This document shows positions 28,701 through 36,046 of a DNA stretch of 64,000 nt, one piece after another. A program made the position numbers and the translations under genes. The DNA comes from Ifrita kowaldi. Lineage: Eukaryota > Chordata > Aves > Passeriformes > Cinclosomatidae. The notes beneath the pieces are model-generated. The model did not search any database. It saw only the letters and a list, made by a program, of their open reading frames with translations, and was not told where the DNA came from. The first letter of the stretch is position 1. Every line of letters begins with the position of its first letter. The stretch lies in NCBI GenBank assembly GCA_013398055.1, contig VZRS01000232.1:248001-312000 (forward strand), in the 5' to 3' direction.

Positions 28701-31700
28701 GAATTGGGGTACTCCTCCTCCCACATCTCCTATCTTCTCCTAGTAATTTATCTATGTAATTTCTCCTGTAATTTATCTATGGACATGAAATAAAAAAAAT
28801 AAAAAAGACCAAAAAGGTAGGCAACTATGAAAGAAAGAATTTTTCACCACAGACATTACACACTTTGTTGTTATTAGGCCCTGAACATTTGAGAAAAAGC
28901 ATGTCTTTGTCCAGGTTTCAAGACATTCATACATCACTCTTCAACTGCAACGCGAATGAATTCCCAGTAGACGCCTCTTCAACTTACACTTGTTTGTCTC
29001 AGAAATTTTCCAGCAAAACTTGGGCGCTTCTAAGTTGACATTCAGCCTCTTGCTGAAACTTTTTTTAATGAGAGGAAAAAAATACTAAAAGGATACAAAG
29101 AAGACTTTTCAAAACCTGTTAATTTCTTACAAAGGCAAATCCCCTCAGACATCTGCATCATACTATCAGTTTCACTGAGTCAAATCTTAAGAGCAGGAAA
29201 AAACATCACCCACATTTTGAATGTTTTCAAAATTCCTATGCCACCTTTCACGCAAGTATCTTTAGGATTAAAATATAAAATTCAGAAACCAATTGAGACA
29301 CTCATATTTGTAAGAATAATAAACTACATTTTAGTACTAATCTGATCAATACAAAACAGCCCATTTAAGCAGGCACACTAGTTCTCTAATAGCTTATTTC
29401 AATACAATGGAAAATATCATAAGCTGGAGACCTTTATGTGACCTGTTTGGACATAAAACTATGCTGCAAAACCAAATCTTCAGTAATAAATGAAATTTTT
29501 GAAGGCCAAACACGAGCAACAAAGATCCAAGATGATTTCTGAACCTAATAAAGTGATTTAACATTGTTTCTCTTCCACAAACGACAGTTTAGTCTTCAGC
29601 TAAGAAAGGGTAAAAAATCCAAGAAATATTTAACGTTGTGGTAGACTGCAATACCCAGGTATTTTTCAGCATACTTTACATGAGTATTCTTTCAGCAAGT
29701 AAGGAATTAGTTACACATCAAATAAATATTTTATCTTAGTGGGTGCCAGGTCTCTCTAGCTGCTTCAATTTGTTTAGTTGTGGCAATTGTATAGAGGAAA
29801 AAAGCAGCTGAATGCACTGCTGTATTTGAACACATTCCCAACAAATACCAAGAGAAAATTTCAAAAAGGTGGAGAAAAAATCCTCAAACCCACAACCAAA
29901 AGAAACCCTACAAGGATGAAGTTCAATGGAGCAACAGTTACATAGCAGGGCCACCTCACAACCTCTCCATTTTTATGGGACTGAATTACAAGTTGTCTAG
30001 AGGACCTGCAATGAACTGGCTACCCTGTACTCATCTCTTACCTATCATTTTTAAACAAGTCAGAATATAACTTCTAATACTCATCACTCCCTTCTGTTGC
30101 TTCAGTAGTTCTACATCGTAACTCCCTTTTGCTGTGGCTTTGACCTATCCTATCACAATACTGTTTTTTTACCTAATACTGCACTGGTTTACTTCAGTGC
30201 ATGCTTTTTATTCCTATAGCAACTGGCTATTGCTCTGCTTTAAATGGATGAACCTGACTCTCTTTTCCAGACACGTTTCTAAAGGGTTTCCAAATACATG
30301 CAGGTAATTGTGATGGTTCCCTGAAAAACTTCAGTAACGTATTTTCTTCCAGTTTATTACCGACTCCTCCAAGGACACCACATCTGTCATGTTATGCAAG
30401 CAAGCAAATATTTCAGCACATATCCCTTATAACCTATCTTGACTCTGGAATACAGAAATAGTTAGACACAGATGGAAGAAGACACAGATGGAAGATACAG
30501 ATAGAAGATAGAGATGGAAGAAGAACCGTTGGTGGAGAACAGCAACCAGAACACATAAGTTATGTACAATTAAATTAGGCCAGCCTGGTGGGGGACACAA
30601 CATTAACAAACAAAAACGCTGTGTCCAAGAAGCATGTTCAAATGCAGTTAACTGTGTTCATACATCAGGAATTGGATTGAGGGGTGGTGTGTTTGTTTTA
30701 CAGCTGCCAGAAATTCCCACTGCCGAATCCATACTGCAGCAGCAACCAGACAACAACTCAAGAGTCTTGCTGTGGCTGTTTATGACCATCGTACCACCCT
30801 GAAAGCAGGATTCACATGAATATCTAACAATCTCCTGGAAACTCTGAACCCATCAAGGCATCACTAAATGGATCTTCCTGAAAAACTGTTTCCTCATAGC
30901 AAAGACTCTTCCATGTACACTTAGAAATTATAAAGGTAGCTCCATACATGTGAGGTATTTTGTATATGATTTACATGAAGCTAAGCCATATTCACTAGTG
31001 TTTAATTTCATTTAAAAAATCACCTGAAAATCTGAAAGCCATGTTATCAATGCATGTACCAGTGACTTTTCTGAGAAAGCAGATATTTTTATGGAAACAT
31101 GTTCTTTGGGCAAAACAGAGTCCTTGTTTTTGTATTTTTTAAATATGTTCTTTGGCCAATCCAGTCTACCTTTTGTATTTTTTTTTCTTATATTAAAGTA
31201 AACATGAAATTGCTTTATCCTGTTGGAATAAACAGGAAGGATGTTCTCAGCTTTGAATTTACAGGCTTTCAATTGAGCTTCTGTCTCAAAAACCTGCCTT
31301 TGCCTGTCCCTTAGACTCTGTATAGTTTCACAATTACACTTTACAGACCCTATACGGCTCTCCTCTGCTTGCTCTCTTGAGAAAGTGCCACTCAAATGTT
31401 ACGGTAAATCAGTTCTAGTGGAAGTAAAGACTTCGTAAAAAAAATTTCCAGAGGTGTAAAGTAAGTTAGTTCTGCTTACTTATCATTAAAACAACAGAGA
31501 ACAAAAATATTCATCTTGGAAAACAAGCCTATAGCTTTAATTCCAGGTTTGGAAGGAAAACACATGACAAGTGGTTTAAATAGTGTAGCCTGTACATATG
31601 TGCAAAAGCAGACCCAAAACCAAAGTCCAAATCCCCATGCTTCATGTCTAACAAAGCTCACAAACAGGGTATGCTACAGTTCCTGCATTTAAGCCCCCTG

Positions 31701-34700
31701 TCCTAGAGATGACATTTTAATTCTTTTTGTCTGATGTCTCCACTGCAAAATCCCAAGGGAGTTATGGATATCCATGCCACTGTAACCATTCAGTTCTTTT
31801 TTCTATACAAAGGGATATTAGATCAGCTGCATGTCACTGCTGCACTGAGCAAAGACAGATAAGTTATAACTTTGACGCCCACCATTGCAAAGCTAGGCTT
31901 CTAGACCCAATGTTAACTATTGCCTTTTGATACACCATGAAGACTTGTGCCACACACTCCTCCTAGGCAGACACAATGCTCCCTACCTTGAAATCTTTAC
32001 AGCATAATGCCCACAGATTCAGCAGATTGAACACACAATCCTGGTTATAAAACAAAGAGCTGTAAGATCACCCAGTTTATACCACCTTCCCAAGGTAAGG
32101 CATCATAAGGCAACCCTGCCAGCAATCACTCTTGCCACTCCTAACTTACTTTCCCCCAACTATTCGGGCGTGTAGAAAGATAAATGCTCATATGCACAAG
32201 CCTTCAATTTCACAGGCAGAAGCAGAGATCGCTGTCTACTGAGGTTATCAGGATGCCATGGCAAGGTCCACCTGAAAAAATGGGACTACAAGAATATGCC
32301 CTGAAACACACAGTCTGAGAGAGAAATAAAATGCTATTGTAGCAGGTATATACACAGATCACAGAATAACAGAATAAGTTGGGTTGGAAAGGACTCACAA
32401 GGATCACTGAGTCCAACTCCTGGCCCCTACACAGCGCCATTCCCAACAGTCACACCATGTGCCCAAGAGTACTGTCCAAATGCTACTCGAACTCAATCAG
32501 GCTTGGTGCTGTGACGTGTTAAAAAAGCAAATTTTAATCAAGAAAACCATTCTTTACTCACTATCAACCAGTAAATTTTAGATGCAATGCCCTATGAAAG
32601 AACATATAACTTATCAGCTTCCCTCCCCCATCATTTTGTCCTCCTGAACACCGAGAGTTTCAAGAGACTTCCATTCAAATCAATGAACTAGATTAGTTTA
32701 CTTGTCACACAAATTAAAAAAGAAAAGCAGGTTTACTTGACAAAAAAAGGAAAGCATGCTACTTAATCAAATCCATACTATATCTCATATCTAAAACAAA
32801 GGTGTATTATGCTTTGTCATATACCACCTCAAATTAAACTGCTTCCCTGACAGAACTGACATTCTGCAGTGTGTGTGCCTTCTATATTAACTGCCTCTTT
32901 CAAACGAAAAAAAAATCCAACACACTGGTTGGAGTACACCTTCCCCAACGACTTATTCACAGTATCATGGCAAACTATTAGGCTACGAAATCAGTAAAAA
33001 NNNNNNNNNNNNNNNNNNNNNNNNNNNNNNNNNNNNNNNNNNNNNNNNNNNNNNNNNNNNNNNNNNNNNNNNNNNNNNNNNNNNNNNNNNNNNNNNNNNN
33101 NNNNNNNNNNNNNNNNNNNNNNNNNNNNNNNNNNNNNNNNNNNNNNNNNNNNNNNNNNNNNNNNNNNNNNNNNNNNNNNNNNNNNNNNNNNNNNNNNNNN
33201 NNNNNNNNNNNNNNNNNNNNNNNNNNNNNNNNNNNNNNNNNNNNNNNNNNNNNNNNNNNNNNNNNNNNNNNNNNNNNNNNNNATGTCAGCGGAGGATGTG
33301 GCAGCGCCGGGCGGGGCGGCGCCGGAAAGGGACCCGCGGCTGAGGGAGTGCGGCCGTGACCCGGGGCGGGCATTGCGCTGCCTTCGGGCACCGGGGCGCG
33401 CTTACACAAGTGCCCCGTTTACAGAGCCGCAAGTCCGCTTGGTTTCATACGGTCATGAAAGTTGGAAAAGACCTTCAAGACAATCCAGTACAACCGTGTG
33501 CCCAGAACTGCCCGTGTAACCCCTAAACCACATCACCCAGAGCCGGATCCAGACGGCACTTTACCTCCAGGGATAGTCACTCCAGCACGTCCCTGGACAG
33601 CCTGTTCCAAAAACTGACCATTCGAGTTCAGCCACAAAAGCGTGTCCGATCCCCCCGGCCCCTTTCTCTCCACATGGAAGGCGTTCGAGGCCGGGCGGAT
33701 GTGGCGATGAGCAGCCTAGCTGGTGGAAGGTGTGTGGCCGCAGGAGCAGGGTAGTGGCCATACCCTTGGGGTCGGCGCTGCTGAGGCCACACCTCGAGTG
33801 TTCCGTGTCCAGTCCTGGGCCCCTCACGAGACGTGGAGGAGCGGGTCCAGAGAAGGCAACGGAGCTGGTGAAGGGTCTGGAGCACAAGTCCTGTGAGGAG
33901 CAGCTGAGGGAGCTGGGGATGTTTATCCTGGAGAAAAGGAGGCTCAAGGGGGGCCTTATCACTGTCTGCAACTCCCTGACAGGAGGCTGTAGCCGGGTGC
34001 GTGTCGGCCTCTTCTCCCTTCCAACAACTGACAGGACAAGAGGACACAGCCTCAAGCTGTGCCAAAGAAGGCATCTGGTTAGCATTTCTTCACAGAAGGG
34101 GTGATTCAACATAGGACTGGATTGCCCAGCGAGGTGGTGGAGTCANCATGTGCCCAAGAGTACTGTCCAAATGCTACTTGAACTCAATCAGGCTTGGTGC
34201 TGTGACGTGTTAAAAAAGCAAATTTTAATCAAGAAAACCATTCTTTACTCACTATCAACCAGTAAATTTTAGATGCAATGCCCTATGAAAGAACATATAA
34301 CTTATCAGCTTCCCTCCCCCATCATTTTGTCCTCCTGAACACCGAGAGTTTCAAGAGACTTCCATTCAAATCAATGAACTAGATTAGTTTACTTGTCACA
34401 CAAATTAAAAAAGAAAAGCAGGTTTACTTGACAAAAAAAGGAAAGCATGCTACTTAATCAAATCCATACTATATCTCATATCTAAAACAAAGGTGTATTA
34501 TGCTTTGTCATATACCACCTCAAATTAAACTGCTTCCCTGACAGAACTGACATTCTGCAGTGTGTGTGCCTTCTATATTAACTGCCTCTTTCAAACGAAA
34601 AAAAAATCCAACACACTGGTTGGAGTACACCTTCCCCAACGACTTATTCACAGTATCATGGCAAACTATTAGGCTACGAAATCAGTAAAAACACAGAATT

Positions 34701-35561
34701 ATTTAATAATGCCATTTCTTCATTTTAACACACTTCTCATTCTCACGGCCCACTTTCGTCATATAACCCTCCCCCTGACTGTATGGTATTTTTCACATGC
34801 ATTACTCTGCAGAGTCTTAGTAGAAAAGGGCTGCTCAGCATCCCAGAACACCCCCGAGGACCTCGTAAGTACCAGAGTTCTGTCTGACAAAACCTACAGG
34901 AGTAGAAGGATCTCCCACATCAGAGCTACAGGTAAGCTGAACGAGGATAAATGTGCCAGGTTCACCCAGGCCTTCATGTTCAACACTGGCCTGACGCCCT
35001 GGCTCCCATATCCAGGTCCCTATCTTGCCCCAGGCCCTCTATATTTCCTCTCATATATATTCATAGGACAGCTCCCCTGCGAACCCCGCAACCGAAGGGC
35101 AGCGCTACAAACTCTGCCGGGTTCCCCCTCCCCAAAATCCGTGCACCTTTTCCCCACCTCCTCCAAAACACCGAGCTTGTTACAGCCACATCACGTCCCC
35201 CGTCCCCTCTGCCCCCAAGCCCGCAGCCACACTCACCCTGCAGCGCCCTTGACCCCATCCCACCATCAGGGCTCCTCTTCCCCAAAGCACCCCCCAAAAA
35301 CCGGTGTCCCCTCGGGCACCCCCTGTCCAGCGTCCCCGGCAGCACCTCACGGTCCTTGAGGCCCAGCAGCAGCACCTCCTCCATGAGGGTGAGCCGCGTT
35401 TCCTTAGAATCGCCCTTCTCGTCGTCGCCGGACTCGTCCCGGCGCCCTTCATCCTCGGGGCCGCCGCCGGCGCCCCGCTCCTTATCGGCGGCGGCGGCGC
35501 TGCGGGAGGCCTCGGTCCGGCGCTGCACCAGCCCGGAGCTGCGCTGGGTCAGGGAAGTCAT
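4329..35561 (-). CDS. GOLPH3: Golgi phosphoprotein 3 (spliced, 4 coding exons)
   Basis: The coding sequence joins 35346-35561, 13939-14070, 8337-8451 and 4329-4753 on the minus strand and gives 295 residues; human GOLPH3 has 298. GOLPH3 is a peripheral protein of the trans-Golgi. It binds PI4P, links the Golgi to MYO18A and actin, and acts as a COPI adaptor that retains glycosyltransferases. The N-terminus (about 1-55) is charged and low-complexity with an arginine cluster near residues 14-15. The GPP34 fold runs from about 55 to the end. The PI4P pocket residues known in human (W81, R90, R171, R174) fall on W78, R87, R168 and R171, all present with a constant offset of three. Every junction has GT/AG and keeps the frame. 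GOLPH3L is excluded by the long charged N-terminus and near identity to GOLPH3. The annotated span is inflated by the assembly error at 33-35.8 kb. Confidence 0.97.
5730..5753. repeat. (CAA)n microsatellite
   Basis: Short imperfect run of CAA/CAG triplets in GOLPH3 intron 3. Confidence 0.8.
7405..7716 (+). mobile_element. CR1 LINE fragment, 3' end
   Basis: In plus orientation this shows the CR1 3' segment: AGGAAGAAATTTTTCACAGT, then GAATGGATTGCCCAGAGAGG, then a GGGGCTGGACTAGATAGCCT block, then a tail ending ATTCTATGAT. It is antisense to GOLPH3, within intron 3. Confidence 0.9.
8337..8451 (-). CDS. GOLPH3: GOLPH3 coding exon 3
   Basis: 115 bases encode residues 117-154 plus the first base of Gly155. 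The peptide begins VICKSDAPTGDVLLDEALKH and ends QNWIELLS. The acceptor is TTCTTAG and the donor is GTAAGC. The split glycine codon joins in frame to exon 4. Short internal exon of the GPP34 domain; residues match vertebrate GOLPH3 almost completely. Confidence 0.97.
8452..13938 (-). other. GOLPH3 intron 2
   Basis: About 5.5 kb, AT-rich. It contains a GTT/ATT microsatellite near 9373-9421. A block at about 13429-13884 has raised GC and open frames on both strands; it is discussed as a finding. No exon, RNA gene or clear transposon was recognised otherwise. Confidence 0.85.
9373..9421. repeat. (GTT)n/(ATT)n microsatellite
   Basis: Imperfect trinucleotide run alternating GTT and ATT units, within GOLPH3 intron 2. 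Confidence 0.9.
13939..14070 (-). CDS. GOLPH3: GOLPH3 coding exon 2
   Basis: 132 bases encode residues 73-116, in phase 0 at both ends. The peptide starts GYTSFWNDCISSGLRGCMLI and ends RRKSLLTRK. Acceptor CTTCACAG and donor GTAAGTG are strong. W78 and R87 correspond to human W81 and R90, which contact the PI4P head group. Confidence 0.97.
16019..16215 (-). mobile_element. Diverged CR1 LINE fragment
   Basis: On the plus strand the block AGTCCAACCTCCTGCTGCAA, followed by a CAGGCTCAG...CTCAGGGTTC stretch and CTCCAAGGATGGAGACTGCA, corresponds to the reverse complement of a CR1 3' region. More diverged than the other copies, so probably older. Confidence 0.75.
24296..24612 (-). mobile_element. 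CR1 LINE fragment (different subfamily)
   Basis: The plus strand starts with ATCACAGAATCATA (reverse of the CR1 tail) and AATCATCAAGCCCAACTTCT. It then has a CTTGCCCTTGTTAAACTTCA segment and a TCAACAGCTCCTC...GTGTCATCAGGAAACT segment, which recur in longer avian CR1 copies. The sense strand is minus, the same as GOLPH3. The rest of the element is missing. Confidence 0.75.
24658..24693. repeat. Perfect inverted repeat, 17-nt arms
   Basis: Arms TTTTTTTAGCATTTACT and AGTAAATGCTAAAAAAA are separated by two bases. The left arm merges into a 14-T run (24651-24664). It lies about 45 bp beyond the CR1 fragment at 24296-24612. Confidence 0.95.
25757..26258 (-). mobile_element. Solo ERV LTR, avian ERVL-like
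   Basis: The minus strand shows, in order: a block reading GTAGAGTTAATTTTCGTCAT, a repeated GATAACAC motif, TTGCTGAGCAGTGTTTGCAC, a CCCCAACTGATCAGAGGGAT block, and a terminal TGTGGGATTTAGCTGCC. This order is that of a common avian endogenous-retrovirus LTR. No internal retroviral genes flank it, so it is a solo LTR. The exact family name is not certain. It lies inside GOLPH3 intron 1 in sense orientation. Confidence 0.65.
30464..30526. repeat. Short minisatellite, GATGGAAGA-type units
   Basis: Four imperfect 13-15 bp units sharing the core CAGATGGAAGA, differing by single bases. Located in GOLPH3 intron 1. Confidence 0.85.
32358..32515 (-). mobile_element. CR1 LINE fragment, 3' tail
   Basis: The plus strand begins ATCACAGAATAACAGAATAA and continues GTTGGGTTGGAAAGGACTCA and GAGTCCAACTCCTGGCCCCT, the reverse complement of a CR1 tail. 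The 60 bases from 32456 on are repeated at 34147 as part of the assembly duplication. Confidence 0.85.
32456..33000. repeat. Assembly duplicate A, copy 1 (545 bp)
   Basis: This runs up to the N gap. The same sequence appears at 34147-34691 with a constant offset of 1691 and no indel. The only difference I found is C at 32488 against T at 34179. The copy ends exactly at a gap and its partner begins exactly after a single N, so this is contig overlap and not biology. Confidence 0.95.
33001..33282. other. Assembly gap (282 N)
   Basis: A run of 282 undetermined bases. Single N joins lie at 34146 and 35676. The true missing sequence most likely belongs to the GC-rich promoter between 35675 and 33283, not to intron 1. 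Confidence 0.97.
33283..33430 (-). promoter_or_regulatory. GC-rich promoter piece of GOLPH3, misplaced
   Basis: This CpG-rich stretch contains GGGGCGG boxes at 33313-33319 and 33363-33370 (Sp1-type) and CCGGAA at 33322-33327 (ETS-type). In the corrected contig order it lies upstream of exon 1, beyond 35675, so it would be the distal half of the GOLPH3 CpG-island promoter. Promoter function is inferred from composition and motifs. An ATG at 33283 opens a 78-codon frame that has no recognisable product and runs into a CR1. Confidence 0.6.
33437..33640 (-). mobile_element. CR1 LINE fragment
   Basis: The plus strand shows GTTGGAAAAGACCTTCAAGA, then CATCACCCAGAGCCGGATCC, then TCCCTGGACAGCCTGTTCCA, the reverse complement of a CR1 3' region. 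It is head-to-head with the CR1 that starts near 33690. Confidence 0.8.
33690..34145 (+). mobile_element. CR1 LINE, first part; continues at 35828
   Basis: In plus orientation it carries CTGAGGCCACACCTCGAGTG, CCTGTGAGGAGCAGCTGAGG, CTGGAGAAAAGGAGGCTCAA and GATTGCCCAGCGAGGTGGTG. It breaks off at the single N (34146). The expected continuation (CCATCCCCGGAGGTGTCTAA and the tail) is at 35825-35965. The first 45 bases may come from another CR1 piece. Confidence 0.88.
33995..34145. repeat. Assembly duplicate B, copy 1 (151 bp)
   Basis: Matches 35677-35827 with a constant offset of 1682. One difference was found: G at 34001 against T at 35683. The copy ends at the N at 34146 and its partner starts right after the N at 35676, as expected of unmerged contig ends. 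Confidence 0.95.
34147..34691. repeat. Assembly duplicate A, copy 2 (545 bp)
   Basis: Second copy of 32456-33000. This copy is contiguous with GOLPH3 intron 1 and exon 1 downstream, so it marks where the piece ending at 33000 really continues. Confidence 0.95.
34692..35345 (-). other. 5' end of GOLPH3 intron 1
   Basis: Intron sequence just after the exon 1 donor. GC content climbs towards exon 1, and the plus strand becomes C-rich from about 35090. Long open frames on both strands here and across exon 1 reflect GC-rich composition, not genes. Confidence 0.75.
35346..35561 (-). CDS. GOLPH3: GOLPH3 coding exon 1
   Basis: 216 bases encode residues 1-72, beginning MTSLTQRSSGLVQRRTEASR and ending EEVLLLGLKDRE. 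The ATG at 35559-35561 gives the family's conserved N-terminus. The donor is GAG followed by GTGCTG, phase 0, joining to GYTSFW in exon 2. The middle (about 21-52) is an alanine/glycine and acidic low-complexity stretch and is the main place where length differs from human (three residues shorter). The N-terminal arginines are in the region reported to contact COPI. Confidence 0.96.
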
Positions 35562-35675
35562 GGCTGCGGGGACAGAGCGGGGCTCGGCGGCGGCTCGGAA
35601 GGGGACGGGCCGGGCTGGGAGCCGCTCCGCCCTACGCGCCGCGGCCGGGGGCAGTCATGGGGAGCGGGCCGGTCC
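35562..35675 (-). other. GOLPH3: GOLPH3 5' UTR / proximal promoter
   Basis: GC-rich sequence directly upstream of the start codon up to the N join at 35676. The transcription start is not identifiable. The next real upstream sequence is inferred to be 33283 onward, after a gap. Confidence 0.6.
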
Positions 35676-35676
35676 N

Positions 35677-35827
35677 GGGTGCTTGTCGGCCTCTTCTCCC
35701 TTCCAACAACTGACAGGACAAGAGGACACAGCCTCAAGCTGTGCCAAAGAAGGCATCTGGTTAGCATTTCTTCACAGAAGGGGTGATTCAACATAGGACT
35801 GGATTGCCCAGCGAGGTGGTGGAGTCA
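35677..35827. repeat. Assembly duplicate B, copy 2 (151 bp)
   Basis: Second copy of 33995-34145. It is continuous with the CR1 tail at 35828-35965 and lies inside the same CR1 element. Confidence 0.95.
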
Positions 35828-35965
35828 CCATCCCCGGAGGTGTCTAAGGAAAGACTGGATGTGGCATTCAGTGCCATGGTCTGGTTGACATGATGGTGTT
35901 CTGTCATAGGTTGGACTCAAAGATCTCAGAGGTCTTTTCCAACCTGATTTATCTGTGATTCTGTG
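35677..35965 (+). mobile_element. CR1 LINE, second part with 3' tail
   Basis: This continues the element seen at 33690-34145. After the duplicated 151 bp come the 3' segment (GTCTAAGGAAAGACTGGATG), TAGGTTGGACTCAAAGATCT, AGGTCTTTTCCAACCTGATT and a tail ending GTGATTCTGTG. Confidence 0.9.
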
Positions 35966-35979
35966 CCCCTGCCCATGAT

Positions 35980-36046
35980 AGAGGGTTGGAATGAGATGAT
36001 CTTTAAGGTCTCTTCCAACCTAAATTCTGTTATTCCATGATTCTAT
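35980..36046 (+). mobile_element. CR1 3' tail fragment
   Basis: A second very short CR1 3' end sits directly after the first: GGTTGGAATGAGATGATCTT, AAGGTCTCTTCCAACC, then a tail with ATTCCATGATTCTATG. Either an independent insertion truncated to about 65 bp or a partial tail duplication. Confidence 0.85.

Larger units (their letters stand above)
14071..35345 (-). other. GOLPH3 intron 1 (contains assembly error)
   Basis: Apparent length is 21.3 kb. The real length is about 19.6 kb once positions 33001-34691 are removed as misplaced or duplicated. Besides the repeats listed separately (CR1 at 16019, 24296 and 32358; an LTR at 25757; a hairpin at 24658; a minisatellite at 30464) it is AT-rich DNA. 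No further exon or RNA gene was recognised in it. Confidence 0.8.
35180..35675 (-). promoter_or_regulatory. CpG island over GOLPH3 exon 1
   Basis: Dense CpG and GC-rich sequence spans the start of intron 1, exon 1 and the 5' UTR. No TATA box is visible, as is usual for housekeeping promoters. The island is cut by the join at 35676 and most likely continues in 33283-33430. Confidence 0.75.

Noticed and set aside
33283..33519. 78-codon open frame starting with ATG right after the N gap
   Set aside because: It begins exactly at a contig edge, lies in CpG-island DNA, runs into a CR1 copy and has no recognisable product.
33561..34112. Minus-strand open frames of 183 and 148 codons
   Set aside because: Antisense frames of CR1 sequence; the similar frames at 96-553 have the same cause.
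34709..35796. Long plus-strand open frames (216, 281 and 160 codons) across GOLPH3 exon 1
   Set aside because: They are antisense to exon 1 in GC-rich DNA with few stop codons. Two of them cross the false join at 35676 and continue into a CR1.
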